Shown: positions 35,681 to 43,306 of the stretch, piece by piece
Layout: each line of letters begins with the position of its first letter
How positions within the stretch are numbered: position 1 is the first letter of the stretch
Assembly: GCA_964036045.1 (NCBI GenBank)
Contig: OZ038379.1
Location: 17,455,017-17,519,016, forward strand
Length of the DNA stretch: 64,000 nt
DNA from: Eutreptiella sp. 'Long Island Sound 2002'
Taxonomy: Eukaryota > Euglenozoa > Euglenophyceae > Eutreptiales > Eutreptiaceae
Direction: 5' to 3'
Position numbers and translations under genes: made by a program
The notes under the pieces: model-generated
The model's database searches: none
What the model was told of the DNA's origin: nothing
Seen by the model: only the letters and a program-made list of their open reading frames with translations

Positions 35681-35900
35681 TGCAGTCCACGCCATCAGTT
35701 GCCATGTTAGCAGCTGCTAGCTGCTGGGAAGAAGCAGGAGGCCACCCCCAAGGTGGATTTGTCTGGCTGGTGTGGTCTTGACCGCAAGAAGTGGTTGGGC
35801 CCCGACACTGCGGACAGCTATGTTTTTGATTACTTGACCGGTGAATACCCTGGTGACTACGGATGGGACAGCGCTGGGCCGGCAGCAGGCCCCAAGGCAA
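35681..35900 (+). pseudogene. LHC block II, unit c (N-terminus only)
   Basis: A 7-bp duplication (AGCTGCT) near 35717 breaks the frame; without it, the linker reads through [17 protein letters not shown] into the unit. The second frame gives [40 protein letters not shown], and is then truncated by plus-strand LINE tail DNA. Confidence 0.8.
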
Positions 35901-36192
35901 ACGGGCCAGCACGTGGGTTGCATCACCATCTTCAATCTCGTCTTGTGCCCATGCTTGCTGCTTTGTTTCTTGGTTGCTGCAGTGCTGCCCCCCTAGGCAT
36001 TGTGCTTGCTTGTTGCAGTGCTGCTGCTCTGCCATGCCTTGCCCCTTACCCCCGGCGAACAAACGGACCAGCGTCCGTCGCCGTTGCTAATGCTAATGCT
36101 CTGCAGTCGCCACTGCCCCCAAAGCCTGGTTGGCCGGTATCCCCGGTCCTCTGGGTCCTCCGTCATGCTGTGGGCCACCTCAGGCAGCCCTG
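35901..36192 (+). mobile_element. LINE copy C, 3' tail fragment (plus strand)
   Basis: The reverse complement of 8565-8830 and 28585-28830 in opposite orientation: words CGGCGAACAAACGG, GCCGTTGCTAATGCTAATGC, CCTGGTTGGCCGGTATCCCC and CAGCATG-complement. It stops at CCCTGGGA directly against (TA)n, about 100 bp short of the TATGAC tail. Confidence 0.75.
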
Positions 36193-36223
36193 GGATATAT
36201 ATATATATATATGTATATATATT

Positions 36224-36271
<48 letters not shown>
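36193..36271. repeat. (TA)n microsatellite with GTA interruptions
   Basis: Joins the LINE tail fragment on its left to the LINE RT fragment on its right. Confidence 0.95.
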
Positions 36272-36272
<1 letters not shown>

Positions 36273-36466
36273 GCTCATGACTCCCCTCATGCGGAGGTTC
36301 ACAGCTGTCCTGGCACGCAAGGGACTGGCTGCGGAGTGGCAGTTGGGAGCCATGCCGGGCTCCACGGCGGCTGCCCCAGTAGTCCTGGCCCAGCGCAGGC
36401 TACAGCGTGGGCAGGGGGAAAACCACGTCCTGGCCTTCGACGTGTCCAAAGCTTTTGACACAGCGC
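36272..36466 (+). pseudogene. LINE copy C, RT fragment (start of truncated RT)
   Basis: TGCTCATGACTCCCCTCATG and onward matches the minus strand of copy A from 28431. It encodes [20 protein letters not shown] and FDVSKAFDT (motif A) and then stops inside the GCGC of that motif, joining the 53-bp repeat array. It begins at exactly the same base after (TA)n as copy A. Confidence 0.8.
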
Positions 36467-36815
36467 TGATGCACGAACTTGATAGGCTACCCCCTGATTA
36501 TTGATTTACCGGGGGCCTCTGATGCACGAATTTGATAGGCTACCCCCTGACCATTGATTTGCCAGCGGCCTCTGATGCACGAACTTGATAGGCCTGCCCG
36601 TAACTATTGATTTACCGGGGGCCTCTGATGCATGAACTTGATAGGCTACCCCCTGACTATTGATTTACCGGGGGCCTCTGATGCACGAACTTGATAGGCT
36701 ACCCCCGGACTATTGATTTACCGGGGGCCTCTGATGCACGAACTTGATAGGCTACCCCCTGACTATTGATTTACCAAGGGCCTCTGATGCACGAACTTGA
36801 TAGGCTACCCCCTGA
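36467..36815 (+). repeat. 53-bp tandem repeat array 1 (7 units)
   Basis: GATGCACGAA starts at 36468, 36521, 36574, 36627, 36680, 36733 and 36786: seven units at exactly 53 bp. Unit words are CCTCTGATGCACGAACTTGA, TAGGCTACCCCCTGACTATT and GATTTACCGGGGG. Confidence 0.95.
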
Positions 36816-36932
36816 CTATTGGTTTACCCTCTGCGTCGTATACTCCCCGACCCCCGTCCGCCCTCCTCCTCCGCTTGCTGTGCCATCACCCATGCAACCC
36901 CCTGCCCCATCCATCTGTTCCTCGTGCTGCAG

Positions 36933-37061
36933 ACAAGGCAGCCAAGCTGGAGGCCGAGAAGAAAGCCGCTGCAGACAAGGCAGCCAAGTTGGAGGCCGAG
37001 AAGAAAGCCGCTGCAGACGAGGCAGCCAAGCTGGAGGCGGAGAAGAAAGCCGCTGCAGTTG
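36933..37061 (+). CDS. Candidate exon: three 14-residue Ala/Lys/Glu repeats, copy 1
   Basis: Preceded by CTCGTGCTGCAG (acceptor) and followed by TTG|GTTCAC (possible donor). It encodes three tandem DKAAKLEAEKKAAA repeats (42 bp each, the third with DE for DK), a strongly helical, charged, coiled-coil-like sequence. The flanks 36840-36930 (pyrimidine-rich) and 37065-37215 look intronic. Host gene unknown; it could be one repeat-encoding exon of a longer structural protein. Confidence 0.5.
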
Positions 37062-37211
37062 GTTCACCCCTCGGGCGGCACAGGCCATTGCCCAATCAAC
37101 ACACCCCGACCCATCTTAGCCCCTCTCGCACCCGCCATCTGACGAGTCCCACAGTCACCATTCATTACCACCACCGCGATCCTGGTCAACGCATCAACAG
37201 TTCCAAAGGCA

Positions 37212-37437
37212 CTTCTGATGCACGAACTTGATAGGATACCCCCTGACTATTGACTTACCGGGGGCCTCTGATGCACGAGCTTGATAGGCTACCCCCTGAC
37301 TATTGATTTGCCAGCGGCCTCTGATGCACGAACTTGATAGGCTACCCCCTGACTATTGATTTGCCAGGGGCCTCTGATGCACGAACTTGATAGGCTACCC
37401 CCTGACTATTGATTTGCCAGGGGCCTCTGATGCACGA
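37212..37437 (+). repeat. 53-bp tandem repeat array 2 (5 units)
   Basis: GATGCACG starts at 37217, 37270, 37323, 37376 and 37429, again exactly 53 bp apart. The last unit is interrupted after GATGCACGA by the short LTR element. Confidence 0.95.
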
Positions 37438-37588
37438 TGAAGCCGGTCTGGCTACCCCACGACCGTCTTCGGCACAGACCTCGCAATGATCAGCGCCGTG
37501 TTTAATGTTTCTATTTTTTTCTGTTTACCTTTTATATATGCTTTTGCATATTTTGTATTTTATTATTGTTTGCGACAGAGCGCGCTGG
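37438..37588 (+). repeat. 5' LTR of short element
   Basis: 151 bp, TGAAGCCGGTCTGG ... GCGCGCTGG. Contains TTTATATATGC, a possible TATA box, at about 37530. A clear primer-binding site was not identified; TGGGGCGCTGG overlaps the LTR end. Confidence 0.8.
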
Positions 37589-38118
37589 GGCGCTGGAGCG
37601 CTTGGAGACAGAGCGCGCTGCAAAGCGCGAGACGCGGTCGCCAGATCAGCGATGTGACCGTCAGCATTGACTACAGAGTTTAGGAAAATCACGGATTTAT
37701 AGTATAAAAAGCCTATTGAACGCTGTAGTTATAATTATTGCGAATGCCCGCATTTATAAAGACGATTCTCGAATGTTGTAGAGTAGATCGTTCACGAAAG
37801 GGCCAGTTGCATGCCCTGTCCTTTGTATGTTACGTGTCTGCAGGTATGCGCCAGTGGTGAGGCCCGGCAAGGGTCTATGAATCTTTCGTACAATGGGTAT
37901 GGATGACCCTCCGGCAGAAGGATATAAAAGACGACATGAAACGTGTTGAGTGTGCATGCCACTGACGGGGTTCAGGTGTTGCTTGCAGGATTTTTGGATA
38001 AGAGCAGCAAGGCTTTTCCGAAACAGCAGGCAGAGATCAGCGGAAATGATTGCCAAACACCAAGACCAGGAGAACCCAAGTGGCTAGGGCTCTGGCCCTG
38101 TTACAGAAAGATTCATAA
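37589..38118 (+). other. 5' leader of short LTR element
   Basis: No ORF of note. It has GAGCGCGCTG-type direct repeats just after the LTR (37590-37630) and TATAAAAAG at about 37702. Confidence 0.5.
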
Positions 38119-38133
38119 ATGGTCTTGCAGGAC

Positions 38134-38247
38134 GGCCGGACTGACAGACGGACCGACGGACCGACGCCCACGGACCGATGGACCGATGCACCGACGAACC
38201 GACCGACCGACCGATCGACCGAGAGACCGACCAACCGACCGAACGAC
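38134..38247 (+). repeat. Degenerate (CGAC/GACC)n simple repeat
   Basis: Tetranucleotide-like GACCGACC steps with substitutions. It would translate as TDRRTDGPTDR-type low-complexity sequence if the ORF started at 38119. Confidence 0.85.
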
Positions 38248-38298
38248 CTCGTCATTGGTCTGCCAGGTCCTGCACCCACCTTGCCCAGGCCACACCGC

Positions 38299-39021
38299 AT
38301 GTCAGACGACGATGGTGACTTTCATTCTCCACTGCCCGGCTCAGATTCGCGTGCAACGAGTCCATCATCGCGTAGCGAGTGGGAGTCACGCAGCGCTGCA
38401 ACCACTGAGGATGCGCGGAGCAACAGCAATCGAAGCCATGTGGAGTACGAACACCAGTCCGGTGACAGCGCAGCCGAAAAAGATTCCTGGTGGACGGATT
38501 TGGATGAAGCAACGCTGCAGGAGCTCTTCGAAACCAGTCCAAGGGAGTCCATGGAGTTTCGCGCGGCGAGTGAAGCAGGATCAACGAGCTCAGAGTCCGT
38601 TGAGGATGCAGCAGACGCCATGCAGCGACTATCCATGACGGTGCCGCTGTGGGCACCTATTGTTCAAATGCCTGAGATCGCGGAGGACCAGCGGCATACT
38701 CGTGATGCAGCGGGTCACTGCAAAATATGTGGTCCAGATCTGTACCACATGTGCCTGCCCATGTCCCAGCCAACGAAGTGTCCATTGAGGAAGCGTTGGT
38801 GGAAGACAGCCGTCGCCAGTAAAGTCTTCGTGAGCCACACAGACCAAGCACAACGTCCCACGCCACAGGAATTTCGTCAAACCCTGGGGAGCGAGTACTC
38901 CGACGTGAGGAAGGGGCGTCCACGCGTGCCGGCTGCCGAAGCGACGTATGAGCGGCGTAGGAGCGACCACGGAGAGCCCCGTGGACAGACAGGACCAGCC
39001 CAAGATCTACACCATCCGTGA
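38299..39021 (+). CDS. gag-like: Gag-like ORF of short LTR element
   Basis: Frame open from an ATG at 38119, but the ATG at 38299 (MSDDDGD) avoids the simple repeat and is a more likely start. The product is Ser/Glu-rich (disordered), has WTDLDEATLQELFETSP, then a Cys/His cluster GHCKICGPDLYHMCL ... TKCPLRKRWW that could bind zinc. From about 38955 the DNA matches the pol leader of the chromoviruses (15985-16170), but the ORF reads it in a different frame and stops at TGA 39019-39021. It may be a packaging protein or a decayed gag. Confidence 0.5.
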   Translation: MSDDDGDFHSPLPGSDSRATSPSSRSEWESRSAATTEDARSNSNRSHVEYEHQSGDSAAEKDSWWTDLDEATLQELFETSPRESMEFRAASEAGSTSSESVEDAADAMQRLSMTVPLWAPIVQMPEIAEDQRHTRDAAGHCKICGPDLYHMCLPMSQPTKCPLRKRWWKTAVASKVFVSHTDQAQRPTPQEFRQTLGSEYSDVRKGRPRVPAAEATYERRRSDHGEPRGQTGPAQDLHHP

Positions 39022-39130
39022 CCACACCCTCGAAGTCCTGATGCACCCGGATGTGCTAGAGTTGCATGCCGCGAGAGTCGTCAGTGGCAGTTGCACTTGA
39101 AGGTACGTGTACCATGCGGACAAGAGGAGT
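38955..39130 (+). pseudogene. Chromovirus pol leader / protease-proximal fragment within short element
   Basis: Words GAGCGACCACGGAGAGCCCC, AAGATCTACACCATCCGTGA, GAAGTCCTGATGCACCCGGA and GTGCTAGAGTTGCATGCCG match element 1 at 15985-16100. About 20 bp are missing after GAGAGTCGTC. The DTGA catalytic box is not present. Confidence 0.8.
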
Positions 39131-39205
39131 TGGAGTGGATATGATGGAGTGGATGTGCGTGAACGGCCGGTTCCAAAACCGTCGGTTCACTTCTCAGAAG
39201 GGGGG

Positions 39206-39356
39206 TGAAGCCGGTCCGGCTGCCCCACGACCGTCTTCGGCACAGACGTCGTAATGGTCAGCGCCGTGTTTAATGTTTCTACTGTTTTCTGTTTACCTTT
39301 TATATATGCTTTTGCATATTCTGTATTTTATTATTGTTTGCCACAGAGCGCGCTGG
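39206..39356 (+). repeat. 3' LTR of short element
   Basis: 151 bp, TGAAGCCGGTCCGG ... GCGCGCTGG, with about ten substitutions from the 5' copy by eye. It is followed by AATTTGGTAGGCT, the continuation of the 53-bp unit. Confidence 0.8.
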
Positions 39357-39805
39357 AATTTGGTAGGCTACCCACTGACGATTGATTTACCGGGGGCCTC
39401 TGATGCACGAACTTGATAGGCTACCCCCTGATTATTGATTTACCGGGGGCCTCTGATGCACGAACCTGATAGGCTACCCCCTGACTATTGATTTCCCTGC
39501 GGCCCCTGATGCACTAATTTGATAGGCTACCCCCTGACTATTGATTTGCCAGCGGCCTCTGATGCACGAACTTGATAGGCCTGCCCGTAACTATTGATTT
39601 ACCGGGGGCCTCTGATGCATGAACTTGATAGGCTACCCCCTGACTATTCATTTACCGGGGGCCTCTGATGCACGAACTTGATAGGCTACCCCCTGACTAT
39701 TGATTTACCGGGGGCCTCTGATGCACGAACTTGATAGGCTACCCCCTGACTATTGATTTACCAAGGGCCTCTGATGCACGAACTTGATAGGCTACCCCCT
39801 GGCTA
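39357..39805 (+). repeat. 53-bp tandem repeat array 3 (about 9 units)
   Basis: Units start at about 39402, 39455, 39508, 39561, 39614, 39667, 39720 and 39773, at 53-bp spacing. The unit variants (GCCTGCCCGTAACTATT, CATGAAC) occur in the same order as in array 1, showing a block duplication. Confidence 0.93.
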
Positions 39806-39917
39806 TTGGTTTACCCTCTGCGTCGTATACTCCCCGACCCCCGTCCGCCCTCCTCCTCCGCTTGCTGTGCCATCACCCATGCAACCCCCTGCCCCATCCA
39901 TCTATCTCGTGCTGCAG

Positions 39918-40046
39918 ACAAGGCAGCTAAGCTGGAGGCCGAGAAGAAAGCCGCTGCAGACAAGGCAGCCAAGTTGGAGGCCGAGAAGAAAGCCGCTGCA
40001 GACGAGGCAGCCAAGCTGGAGGCGGAGAAGAAAGCCGCTGCAGTTG
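39918..40046 (+). CDS. Candidate exon: three 14-residue Ala/Lys/Glu repeats, copy 2
   Basis: Near-identical copy of 36933-37061 with the same CTGCAG acceptor and the same TTG|GTTCAC edge. Same DKAAKLEAEKKAAA x3 product. It is part of the duplicated block of about 1,068 bp. Confidence 0.5.
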
Positions 40047-40199
40047 GTTCACCCCTCGGGCGGCACAGGCCATTGCCCAATCAACACACCCCGACCCATC
40101 TTAGCCCCTCTCGCACCCGCCATCTGACGAGTCCCACAGTCACCACCCATTACCACCACCGCGATCCTAGTCAACACATCAACAGTTCCAAAGGCACTT

Positions 40200-40415
40200 C
40201 TAATGCACGACCTTGATAGGCTACCCCCTGACTATTGACTTACCGGGGGCCTCTGATGCACGAACTTGATAGGCTACCCCCTGACTATTGATTTGCCAGC
40301 GGCCTCTGATGCACGAACTTGATAGGCTACTCCCTGATTATTGATTTACCGAGGGCCTCTGATGCACGAACTTGATAGGCTACCCCCTGACTATTGATTT
40401 ACCGCCCCTGATGCA
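40200..40415 (+). repeat. 53-bp tandem repeat array 4 (about 4 units)
   Basis: Same unit as arrays 1-3. A last isolated relative (CTCGATAGGCTACCCCCTAA) lies at about 40585-40610. Confidence 0.93.
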
Positions 40416-40464
40416 CGACATTGCTAGGCTGGTCCTTGCAATAGAACGCACATCCTCTGATCCA

Positions 40465-40543
40465 GGTGCAGCGGAAGCCGAAGTGGAGGAAGCAGCGGAG
40501 GAGGGCGAAGAAGGAGCAGAAGCGGAGGGTGAAGGTGCAGATG
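40465..40543 (+). CDS. Candidate acidic exon (Glu/Ala-rich)
   Basis: Bounded by GGTGCAG (acceptor) and GCAG|GTTTGCC (donor). It encodes AEAEVEEAAEEGEEGAEAEG and a short continuation. Together with the DKAAKLEAEKK exons it may belong to one gene whose introns carry the 53-bp repeats; the order is suggestive only. Confidence 0.4.
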
Positions 40544-40639
40544 CAGGTTTGCCACTGATTGCACAACACCACTGATGATCGACCTCGATAGGCTACCCCC
40601 TAATTACTGTTTTACAAACAGCCTCATAAACGAAACCAT

Positions 40640-41981
40640 ATGCCTGCACCTATAGGTCCTGCGAGTCCAGTGTCGGAGACGACGAAGGACCTGGCGGTCG
40701 AGCTGCTGGCCGCGTGGGAGTCGGACGAGGGGGAGGATTGGTGGAGGACGACGGGGCACAGGGAGAAGCCGCAGCGGGAGAAGACGAGGAGGGCGTCCTG
40801 GGACCTGCACCGAGGGGATGTGAGAGCCCTTGGTATGTAATTGCATGCGTAAGTGTTTTCTTCTGCTGCTGTGCTTCTTGAGAATTTAACTCTGATCCTT
40901 GCTGTTTGTATTCAGTTCTCGGCAAGAGGGGAAGGGGAGAGGAGCCCGCGGAGAAGTGGGCCCATGAGAAGGAGCGAAGCCCCAGCCCAAGCCCTGAACG
41001 CCAGCTTCTTGGAGAAGGCTCGCCCAGCCCCCAGCCCCAGTCGCCGGTGGTCACCCCAACCCCGACCGACGTGTTGATGGAGGAGGAGGAGGAGGAGGAG
41101 GCAAAGAAAACGGAGGAGGAGAAGGAGAAGGAGAAGGACACCGAGACTGCGGAGGCGGAGGGTGGGCGGAAGGGGGCAGAAGCGGGGGGCGGGGGGGTTG
41201 CTAAGCAACCGGAGGGGGTCACAACGAGGAGCTGAATCACAAGGAAACGCCGAGTGAGGGACACGGGGGCGGGGGAGGAGGGGGGGCAACGGGCGGTGGT
41301 GGAGCGGCCACATTTTGTTATGGGGAAGCACCTCCAGATCGTGGAGTCCACGATTGGGGAAGGCCGCGGGGTGAAAACGAAGGTGGATATTGAGGCGGAC
41401 ACCTGCCTGGGGGAGTACAAGGGGGAAAGGATTGAAGGGACGGCACCGGATTGCCTGACGGGTAGGGGGGATAAGGTTTTGTGCATCAAGGGCGGGGAGG
41501 GCAGATTCAAAGACTGGGAGGGGGCTTTGGGTGGAAAAGGGGGAATATTCTGAGCCGTATCAACGCTTGCCCTCGCCTGGAGGATTGCGACGTGATCATC
41601 CACCTGGATGATGGTACCCCCAGGGTTTATACCAGGCGGGAGGTGAAGGCGGGTACCGAGCTGGCCATGTTCTATGGCGCAGATTACCCATTGCCCCCTT
41701 CGCCTCCACCTGCTGATGCTGCTGACCCTGATGAACCTGCTGCAGAAGGTTCCAACAAGCCAGTTCTAACCACCCAGAACATTCTTCCCAGCGCCTCTGC
41801 CCTGCCTGCAGGGCAACTGTATGCTGATGACGGGTCCCTGGTGGGTCGCCAGTATTTTTCTTCGAAGGTGACCTACCCCAGCCAGGCCACCGTGACCCAT
41901 GTTGATGGGGGGCAGTTTATTGTCAGGAAGGGGGACAGGGTGCGTCTGCTGTGGTTCGAGATATGGGGGGGCCGCACTTGA
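40640..41981 (+). pseudogene. SET-domain protein gene, one intron, broken by stop and frameshift
   Basis: SET domains methylate lysines, usually on histones. Exon 1 (40640-40832) joins exon 2 across a GT...AG intron at 40833-40915; the phase-1 splice restores one frame (RAL-V-LGKRGRGEEP). A Ser/Pro- and Glu-rich linker follows, then VESTIGEGRGVKTKVDIEAD and CLGEYKGERIEG (SET start), then INACPRLEDCDVIIHLDDGT and YTRREVKAGTELAMFYGADY (SET end, resembling REIKAGEEL-x-x-x-YG). The usual NHSC-type motif appears as INACP. Lesions: TGA 41233-41235 and a frameshift at about 41535. The remaining frame runs to 41981 with a Pro-rich stretch and a strand-rich segment. Confidence 0.55.
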
Positions 41982-43306
41982 CACAGGTTGAAAGCAAGAC
42001 CTGTTGTTTCAAGCTGGACTGGCGGAAGGGTAGGTTCGTCAGGCCGTTGACCACGGTCTGGGGTGACCAGAATTCTTTGCGGGGCGACTTCATCACGGCT
42101 GGGTCGCGACTTGCAGGCGTTTACCCTCCCTGGTTTTGTTACGAGTTCGACGGGGCTGCTCCTGGGGGTGTCGTAGAAATGGTGTTTGTGGGTGGTAAGT
42201 GGGAGGTGATTTTGGTGCAGAATAGGAAGGGGGTGTCCGGCCAGACGGGTCAGTGGCTGCAGGTCGGAATCGACCTCAGCGGGTATGATGCGGAATACCA
42301 AGCTGCAGCGCGTGGTATCCGCCAGAAGACATTTTTTGTCCGGGCAGAGAGGGCTATGGGTGTCGACAGCCGGTGGGGGGCGACGCTGGATTGGGCTGAG
42401 TGGCGGGCGGAGCACCTGGTAGCTCCGCCTGGCAACAAAACCGTCAAGACCCAGGACAAGTCCGTGTACGAGAGGGTGAATGACAGGGTGTATGGGCATG
42501 TCATTTGCAGGGTTAATGCTCATGCCATTAAGCTCGTCGACGGCGGTGGAGGGACTGGGGGAGGGAGGGGCCACTGCATCTCGTCATTGCCGAGTGCAGC
42601 AAGGATTTGAGGGGCAAGTCCAGCTGGTTTCTGCTGGTCTGGGAAGCTGGAGGCTTGGATTCGCCGAGGATCAGGCGGATCTGTCAGGTGGTGGTGGACA
42701 GGGCGCTGGCTAAGATGCCTGATCTGCAGTCGCGGATCGAGCATTGGGGAAAGAGCTCGACCGTCAGCCCCCCCTGCGGCGTTGAGCCTGACGAGCCCAA
42801 GGCAAAGAGGGCTCGTGTCGATGGGGGTCCGTACTGTTGCATGTTTGCAACGGCAAATTTTTTTCAAAGAGTTCATTCGTAGGGGGTCGTTGCCGGCGCT
42901 GGGAACAGGTTTGAGGCAGCAGTTTGACGTTCGGGATCCAAGTTTTTGTTGGACAACTCTGTCCAAGTTTGTTGTTCGGGGGGGAAAATGGCAGATGAAG
43001 AGGTCTGTCCCCGTTCAGAAGGCGAAGGCTGAGGTGGAGGAGATGCTCAGCAAGGGCAATCCGACGCAGTGGCTCCTGCCACCAGAAAAGGCCGTCCCCT
43101 ATCTCCCCCTTGCTCTGGTCGACTCCGACCAGTGCACCCCCCCTTTCACCTTCTGTCGGCCCGACTTCAAGGGCCGACTCAGCAGTTTTGAAGCCTTCTG
43201 GGTCCCGGACGTCAATCAGAAGCGGCTTGCAGGGGGTAGGAACTTTCGGCAGGTGGAGCGGGAAACCGAAAAGGGGGGAACCACCCAAGTTGCATGGGTG
43301 GTCTAT
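41982..43306 (+). pseudogene. Downstream ORFs of the SET-domain gene or a second gene, cut by element 2
   Basis: Three overlapping frames: 41951-42610, 42607-42882 and 42782-43306. Words include CCFKLDWRKGRFVRPLTTVW, VVEMVFVGGKWEVILVQN, WFLLVWEAGGLDSPRIRR and PEKAVPYLPLALVDSD. Strand-rich, with no domain I recognise. The last frame runs without a stop into the element 2 LTR, so the 3' end of the gene was severed by that insertion. Confidence 0.45.

Larger units (their letters stand above)
37438..39356 (+). mobile_element. Short non-autonomous LTR retrotransposon (1,919 bp, 151-bp LTRs)
   Basis: Direct repeats of equal length (151 bp) at both ends start TGAAGCCGGT, the same start as the chromovirus LTRs, and the 3' copy is preceded by the same CTCAGAAGGGGGG polypurine tract. 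Between them lie a gag-like ORF and a piece of chromovirus pol upstream region. No RT or integrase is present, so it would have to move with proteins from an autonomous relative. It interrupts the 53-bp array. Confidence 0.8.

Noticed and set aside
38134-38247. TDRRTDGPTDR-type peptide as a functional N-terminus of the short element ORF
   Set aside because: It is the translation of a degenerate tetranucleotide repeat; the ATG at 38299 is a better start.
36467-40415. CRISPR-like array
   Set aside because: The 53-bp units are directly contiguous with no variable spacers, and the genome is eukaryotic.
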